Origin: Clostridia bacterium
GTDB taxonomy: Bacteria; Bacillota; Clostridia; Oscillospirales; Acutalibacteraceae
Direction of reading: 5' to 3'
DNA length: 38,832 nucleotides
Assembly: GCA_017474125.1 (NCBI GenBank)
Contig: JAFVIF010000047.1
Coordinates: forward strand, 1 to 38,832
Positions 35,196-38,832 of this stretch are shown here, piece after piece (the stretch's first letter is position 1; each line of letters opens with the position of its first letter). The position numbers were made by a program, and so were the translations under genes. The notes below the pieces were generated by a model. That model searched no databases, was not told where the DNA came from, and saw nothing but the letters and a program-made list of their open reading frames with translations.

Positions 35196-36569
35196 ATGAA
35201 AAATTTACTCGAAAAGGATACCTCCTTTTATAAAAAGGTTGCAAGCATAGCAACACCTATTGCCCTTCAGGGTCTTATTACAACAGGCGTAAATATGATG
35301 GATACGGTTATGGTTGGTGCCGTTAGCGAAACCGCCCTTTCCGCCGTTTCTCTTGCCAATCAGTTTATAACTATTTTCCACATTTTTTGTATGGGTATAG
35401 GAATGGGCGCTTCGGTACTCGTTTCACGCTACTACGGTATGGGCGATAAATCCTCCCTCAAAAAAACCGTTTCAATAATGCTTCGCCTCTGCTTAATCAT
35501 GTCGGTTCTTTTCAGCGTTGTTACAGCACTTATACCGCGCCTTATAATGAAGATATACACCACAGAGGAGCACATAATAACCCTTGGTATTGAATACCTT
35601 AAGTATTCGATTGTTACTTATTTCCTGCTCGGGCTTTCCCTGACCTGCACCATAGTACTCAGAAACGTAGGTCAGGTACGAATACCGCTTTTTACCTCAA
35701 TCGGTGCCTTTTTCGTAAACGTTGGTGCAAACTACGTTTTCATATTCGGTAAATTAGGTATGCCGCGTATGGAGGTAGCAGGTGCGGCGGTAGGTACTCT
35801 AATTGCACGTGTTTTTGAATTTTTAATTATATGTGGCTATCTTTTCCTTAAGGATAAGGAAATTGTATTTCGTATTAAGGATTTATTTAAACCCGTAGGC
35901 AACCTTTGGAAGGAATACATACGAATAAGCATTCCCGTTTTAATCAGCGACGGAATTTTAGCCTTGGGCAACAACTCGGTGGCAATGGTTATCGGCCACC
36001 TTGGAGAAAGCTTCGTTGCAGCAAACGCCGTTACCGCAGTTGCACAGCAGTTAAGCTCCGTTATGATTCAAGGCTTCTCTCAGGCAGGCTCTATTATTAC
36101 AGGCTATACCTTAGGTGAGGGCGACAAAGAAAAGGCGCAGCGACAAGGCTATTCCTTCCTTGTAATAGGTATAATATTCGGCATCGTTGCCGCTCTGATT
36201 ATTACAGGCATCAGCGCTCCGCTGATTTCCGCCTATAATCTTTCCGAAGAAACGCAAATGCTTGCTAAGGAGCTAATGCTGTCTATTAGTATAATTATCG
36301 TTTTCCAAGCCACCAACAGTATTATGACCAAAGGCGTTCTCCGCGGCGGCGGTGATACCAAGGTTCTTATGCTGGCAGATAATATTTTTCTGTGGGTCGC
36401 TTCAATACCGCTTGGTATAATAGCAGGCTTCCTGCTTCACCTGCCCGCATTTTGGATTTACTTTGCATTAAAAATAGACCAAGTATTAAAGGCATTTTGG
36501 TGCGTAATTCGTTTAAGAAGCGGAAAATGGATTAAGAAAATCCGTAGCGAAAGCGAAATTAAAGGATAA
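35196..36569 (+). CDS. MATE-family multidrug/metabolite efflux transporter
   Basis: A 457-residue membrane protein with twelve predicted helices, normal for the family. Typical segments: the first-helix ATPIALQGLITTGVNMMDTVMVG, the ANQFITIFHIFCMGIGMGASVLVSRYYG stretch, and the second-half repeat starting ISIPVLISDGILALGNNSVAMVIG. MATE proteins export drugs or metabolites by sodium or proton antiport; the substrate is unknown. ATG at 35196 is preferred to a GTG at 35187 that overlaps the AAAGGTG ribosome site. No intrinsic terminator is obvious before the tRNA promoter 14 bases downstream, although the palindrome at 36606-36655 could pause transcription. Confidence 0.93.
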   Translation: MKNLLEKDTSFYKKVASIATPIALQGLITTGVNMMDTVMVGAVSETALSAVSLANQFITIFHIFCMGIGMGASVLVSRYYGMGDKSSLKKTVSIMLRLCLIMSVLFSVVTALIPRLIMKIYTTEEHIITLGIEYLKYSIVTYFLLGLSLTCTIVLRNVGQVRIPLFTSIGAFFVNVGANYVFIFGKLGMPRMEVAGAAVGTLIARVFEFLIICGYLFLKDKEIVFRIKDLFKPVGNLWKEYIRISIPVLISDGILALGNNSVAMVIGHLGESFVAANAVTAVAQQLSSVMIQGFSQAGSIITGYTLGEGDKEKAQRQGYSFLVIGIIFGIVAALIITGISAPLISAYNLSEETQMLAKELMLSISIIIVFQATNSIMTKGVLRGGGDTKVLMLADNIFLWVASIPLGIIAGFLLHLPAFWIYFALKIDQVLKAFWCVIRLRSGKWIKKIRSESEIKG

Positions 36570-36582
36570 TAACTCAAACCTA

Positions 36583-36611
36583 TTGACAAATACCCCATAT
36601 TTTAGTATAAT
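36583..36611 (+). promoter_or_regulatory. Perfect consensus promoter of tRNA-Pro
   Basis: TTGACA (36583-36588), 17-bp spacer, TATAAT (36606-36611), about 56 bases before the mature tRNA end. Confidence 0.9.
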
Positions 36612-36655
36612 ACTTCACGTTGTCGAACATTCTTTCAGCAGCGTGAAGTATTATA
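36606..36655. repeat. 14-bp inverted repeat overlapping the tRNA promoter -10 box
   Basis: Perfect arms TATAATACTTCACG (36606-36619) and CGTGAAGTATTATA (36642-36655), 22-base loop. The left arm contains the -10 hexamer; the right arm lies in the tRNA 5' leader. Confidence 0.75.
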
Positions 36656-36666
36656 AAATATTATTT

Positions 36667-36742
36667 CCGGGTGTAGCGCAGTTGGTAGCGCGCCTGCTTT
36701 GGGAGCAGGATGCCGCAGGTTCGAATCCTGTCACTCGGACCA
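36667..36742 (+). tRNA. tRNA-Pro (anticodon UGG)
   Basis: A 76-base cloverleaf: acceptor CCGGGTG/CACTCGG with one G-T pair, D-stem GCGC/GCGC, anticodon stem CCTGC/GCAGG with loop TTTGGGA (anticodon TGG), T-arm GCAGG-TTCGAAT-CCTGT, discriminator A and an encoded CCA. Confidence 0.97.
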
Positions 36743-36744
36743 TA

Positions 36745-36789
36745 TCGAGTGTTCATAACGGATTTTAGTTATGGACACTCGATTTTTTT
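36745..36789 (+). terminator. Terminator of tRNA-Pro
   Basis: Stem TCGAGTGTTCATAAC (36745-36759) / GTTATGGACACTCGA (36768-36782) with one internal mismatch, followed by seven T. It begins 2 bases after the CCA end. Confidence 0.9.
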
Positions 36790-36817
36790 GTAATTTCGAG
36801 TTTCTTCGTTATGTATG

Positions 36818-36848
36818 GAGCAGGTTTTGAAGCCTGCTCTTTTGTTTT
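36818..36848 (+). terminator. Second hairpin at the recombinase gene end
   Basis: Stem GAGCAGG (36818-36824) / CCTGCTC (36833-36839) followed on the plus strand by TTTTGTTTT. The minus strand lacks a T-tract, so it does not fit as a recombinase terminator and may block incoming transcription from the tRNA side. The T-tract runs over the recombinase stop codon. Confidence 0.5.
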
Positions 36849-38541
36849 ATGCGGATTTAGTAATATACTCGACGGCTACACCTTTTCGTGTATCTGCCTT
36901 GTAATTACTTCCGCATTCGGGTATTTCAATATACCCAATGAATTTGTAATGGATCATAATCCTCTGACTACGATTTTTACCAACGCCTTCAGTTTCATAA
37001 ACCGTTATCTCATCTATGAGTTCCCGAAGAAGCGGTGCAGTCAGCTTTTGCATTTCCATAAATCTTCGGATAGCATTGATAAAGCGGTCTTTGTTCTGTT
37101 GCATTGTACCGAGATTGTTTATCCTCTCGTTTAGGGAAGCAATCTTGGTTTTCAGGTCCATACGCTCCACTTCGTATTTGTGGGATAACTGCATAAACCA
37201 TTCATCCGTTACCTTGCCCGAAACATTGTCCTCGTAGAGTTTTTCGTAAAGCTCAGCAACCTTTTGGTTTCGTGCCGTACAGCGTTGTAGTTCGCCTTGC
37301 AGAGCTTTTTGCTCGTTGATAATATCCTTTTGTGTCTTTTGAGCAAGTAGGTCTGCAAAAGCTTCCTCGTCGCTCTGTAAGAACGTTGCCATTCGCTTTA
37401 GTTCAAGCATTACCACTTGTTCTATTGCATCAGCTCGGATATAATGCCTTGACTCACAAGTACCCCTTGTATCCACCTTGTAGTTGGAGCAACTGAAATA
37501 CTGAATATCTTTGTTTATTGTGTTTACGTGTGACCACAACTTGCTACCGCAATCGGCACAGTAGAGTAAATCACAAAACATATTCTTTTCGGCATTATCC
37601 GCTTTCGGTGCTCGGCGTTTGGTTTTCTTGGTGAGCTTCTGTACCGCTTCAAAGGTTTCACGGTCAATAATCGGCTCGTGAACATTCTTGAACACCGCCC
37701 AATTTTCTTCCGGGTTAGGGATACGGGCTTTGTTCTTAAATGACTTTGAATAGGTCTTGAAGTTGATTACATCACCACAGTATTCCTGCTGAGCAAGTAT
37801 CTTGGCTATGGTGGATTTACACCATTTGTAAGGATTGGGTTGTGCCTTCTTGCCTCCTCTGCCAAGACCTTTTTCTCTCCAATACGCCATCGGAATTAAC
37901 ACCTTTCGTTCTTGTAGGATGCGGGCAATAGTTTCGTTGCCCTTGCCCTCCAAGCACATACGGAATATATCTTGCACCACTTGTGCTGCTTCGAGATCAA
38001 CAATCCACTTCTTTTTGTTTTCGGGAGCTTTCAAGTATCCGTATGGTGGCTGAGATAGCGGCTCTCCTGAATTGCCACGAAGTCTGTGGGAGCTTCTGAC
38101 CTTACGGCTAATATCTCTTGCATACATTTCGTTCATAACGTTACGAAAGGGTGCAAGCTCGTTTTCTCCGTCTGCACTGTCCACACAGTCATTTACTGCT
38201 ATGAAGCGGATATTTCTATCGGGAAAGTAAGTGTCGGTGTAATATCCCACTTGCAGATAATCTCTGCCAAGTCGGGACATATCCTTAACGATAATCACGC
38301 CTACATATCCCATTTCAATATCCTCAAGCAGTTTTTGAAATCCGGGGCGGTTAAAGTTTGTTCCTGTATAGCCGTCATCCACATAACTGCGAGTATTGGA
38401 AAAACCGTGTTCCTTTGCGTATTTCTGCAACAGCTTCTTTTGATTAATGATAGAGTTACTATCGTTATCCGTCCCGTCATCACGTGATAGTCGGCAGTAT
38501 AAAGCGGTTATACCGACATTATCTTTTTTCTTCGACTGCAT
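36847..38541 (-). CDS. Large serine recombinase (TnpX/resolvase-type integrase)
   Basis: A 564-residue site-specific recombinase. Resolvase catalytic domain about 8-155 with the nucleophile Ser19 in YCRLSRDD and the DMSRLGRDYLQ motif. The recombinase DNA-binding domain (about 170-310) includes PYGYLK. A zinc ribbon follows (CADCGSK ... SCSNYK ... TCESRHY), then a long coiled coil (about 385-480) and a C-terminal DUF4368-like segment. Enzymes of this type excise and integrate conjugative or mobilisable elements using short att sites. It lies at the end of a mobile element next to tRNA-Pro; the rest of the element extends beyond the right edge. Its ATG directly follows the stop of the 75-residue gene (TAAATG), with AAAGGAGG inside that gene, indicating coupled translation. 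Confidence 0.93.
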   Translation of the reverse strand: MQSKKKDNVGITALYCRLSRDDGTDNDSNSIINQKKLLQKYAKEHGFSNTRSYVDDGYTGTNFNRPGFQKLLEDIEMGYVGVIIVKDMSRLGRDYLQVGYYTDTYFPDRNIRFIAVNDCVDSADGENELAPFRNVMNEMYARDISRKVRSSHRLRGNSGEPLSQPPYGYLKAPENKKKWIVDLEAAQVVQDIFRMCLEGKGNETIARILQERKVLIPMAYWREKGLGRGGKKAQPNPYKWCKSTIAKILAQQEYCGDVINFKTYSKSFKNKARIPNPEENWAVFKNVHEPIIDRETFEAVQKLTKKTKRRAPKADNAEKNMFCDLLYCADCGSKLWSHVNTINKDIQYFSCSNYKVDTRGTCESRHYIRADAIEQVVMLELKRMATFLQSDEEAFADLLAQKTQKDIINEQKALQGELQRCTARNQKVAELYEKLYEDNVSGKVTDEWFMQLSHKYEVERMDLKTKIASLNERINNLGTMQQNKDRFINAIRRFMEMQKLTAPLLRELIDEITVYETEGVGKNRSQRIMIHYKFIGYIEIPECGSNYKADTRKGVAVEYITKSA

Positions 38542-38769
38542 TTAGTCCTCCTTTCCGGCAGTCGAACACACATATTCTACTGCCATTTTACTCGGTGGTG
38601 ATTCATCCGTCAAAGGTACGAAATCACTTGTTACAATTCTTTTGAAACGGTCGGTAATTGTCGGGTGGCTTCTAATCTTGGAAGTCATAAATGACGAACC
38701 GGCGATATACTTGACTCCGTTTATCACATATTCACTTTCTTGCTGTGCAAGACCACATATAAATTTCAT
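38542..38769 (-). CDS. Small protein encoded upstream of the recombinase
   Basis: A 75-residue soluble protein that I cannot assign to a named family. Visible: an N-terminal stretch MKFICGLAQQESEYVINGVKYIAGSS resembling a short beta-rich unit, then a basic middle (SKIRSHPTITDRFKRIV). It ends directly before the recombinase start and begins 9 bases after the stop of the next upstream frame. The ribosome site AAGGTAAGGAAAT lies around that upstream stop. A role as accessory or excision-related factor is possible only from its position. Confidence 0.7.
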   Translation of the reverse strand: MKFICGLAQQESEYVINGVKYIAGSSFMTSKIRSHPTITDRFKRIVTSDFVPLTDESPPSKMAVEYVCSTAGKED

Positions 38770-38778
38770 AATATTTCC

Positions 38779-38832
38779 TTACCTTTCATCACGATTTTTT
38801 CTTGCTCGCTCACGGCGCTGATAATCTTCGCC
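38779..38832 (-). CDS. C-terminal end of an upstream mobile-element gene (partial)
   Basis: The frame reading in from the right edge encodes 17 residues, GEDYQRRERARKNRDER, and stops with TAA at 38781-38779. The highly charged tail and tight spacing to the next gene (9 bases) fit the end of a real gene in the same operon. The product cannot be identified from this piece. Confidence 0.55.
   Translation of the reverse strand, partial: GEDYQRRERARKNRDER

Noticed and set aside
36811-37134. 107-residue plus-strand open frame at the recombinase 3' end
   Set aside because: It is antisense to the recombinase coding region, and its first part is a terminator hairpin.
1-38832. CRISPR array, rRNA genes or insertion-sequence transposase
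   Set aside because: No regularly spaced direct repeats, no rRNA-like stretch and no DDE transposase frame were seen on either strand.

Overview
The window looks like a chromosomal segment of an uncultured, anaerobic gut- or rumen-type Clostridia (Oscillospiraceae/Ruminococcaceae-like). Reasons: moderately AT-rich DNA with strong AGGAGG-type ribosome binding sites, textbook TTGACA-17-TATAAT promoters, clostridial-type single-chain PurL, formate-THF ligase, and two secreted proteins ending in type I dockerin domains. The assignment is inference; no rRNA or marker comparison was possible.

Layout. 1-3701 (minus): N-terminal 1233 residues of a secreted DNRLRE/YD-repeat (RHS/WapA-like) protein running off the left edge. 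3937-4815 (minus): a GH16 glycosidase without signal peptide. 4944-16014 (plus): a purine/one-carbon operon with a consensus promoter, a ZTP (pfl) riboswitch fused to an intrinsic terminator, then purE-purM-purN-[PurO-type IMP cyclohydrolase]-[stand-alone AICAR formyltransferase]-purD-purL-fhs and a strong terminator. The operon supplies several steps from PRA to IMP plus 10-formyl-THF for the two formyl transfers; purF, purC, purB and purK are not in it. 16018-21360 (minus): a DUF6512-like membrane protein, a Gfo/Idh/MocA oxidoreductase, secF, secD and a type Ic aspartate aminotransferase. 21455-24577 (minus): a secreted SGNH-hydrolase-like protein with dockerin. 24699-26678 (minus): an LtaS-like phosphoglycerol transferase, preceded by a striking multi-hairpin element (26722-26900) with terminal inverted repeats that sits in its 5' leader. 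26962-28104 (minus): an M20 peptidase. 28199-33508 (minus): a 1769-residue secreted alpha/beta-hydrolase with many accessory modules and a dockerin, divergent from an AraC-family regulator (33664-34473, plus). Then a zinc-ribbon membrane protein (minus), a MATE transporter (plus) and tRNA-Pro(UGG). From about 36800 to the right edge lies the end of a mobile element: a large serine recombinase, a 75-residue ORF and the last 17 codons of another gene, all minus.

Taken together this is a housekeeping backbone (purines, Sec export, amino-acid metabolism) interleaved with secreted, dockerin-tagged hydrolases probably aimed at plant or host glycans or their ester substituents. The right end is a mobile element next to a tRNA. 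The points most worth a second look are the structured repeat at 26722-26900, the divided PurH function in the ZTP-controlled operon, and the unusual dockerin-bearing esterase candidates.
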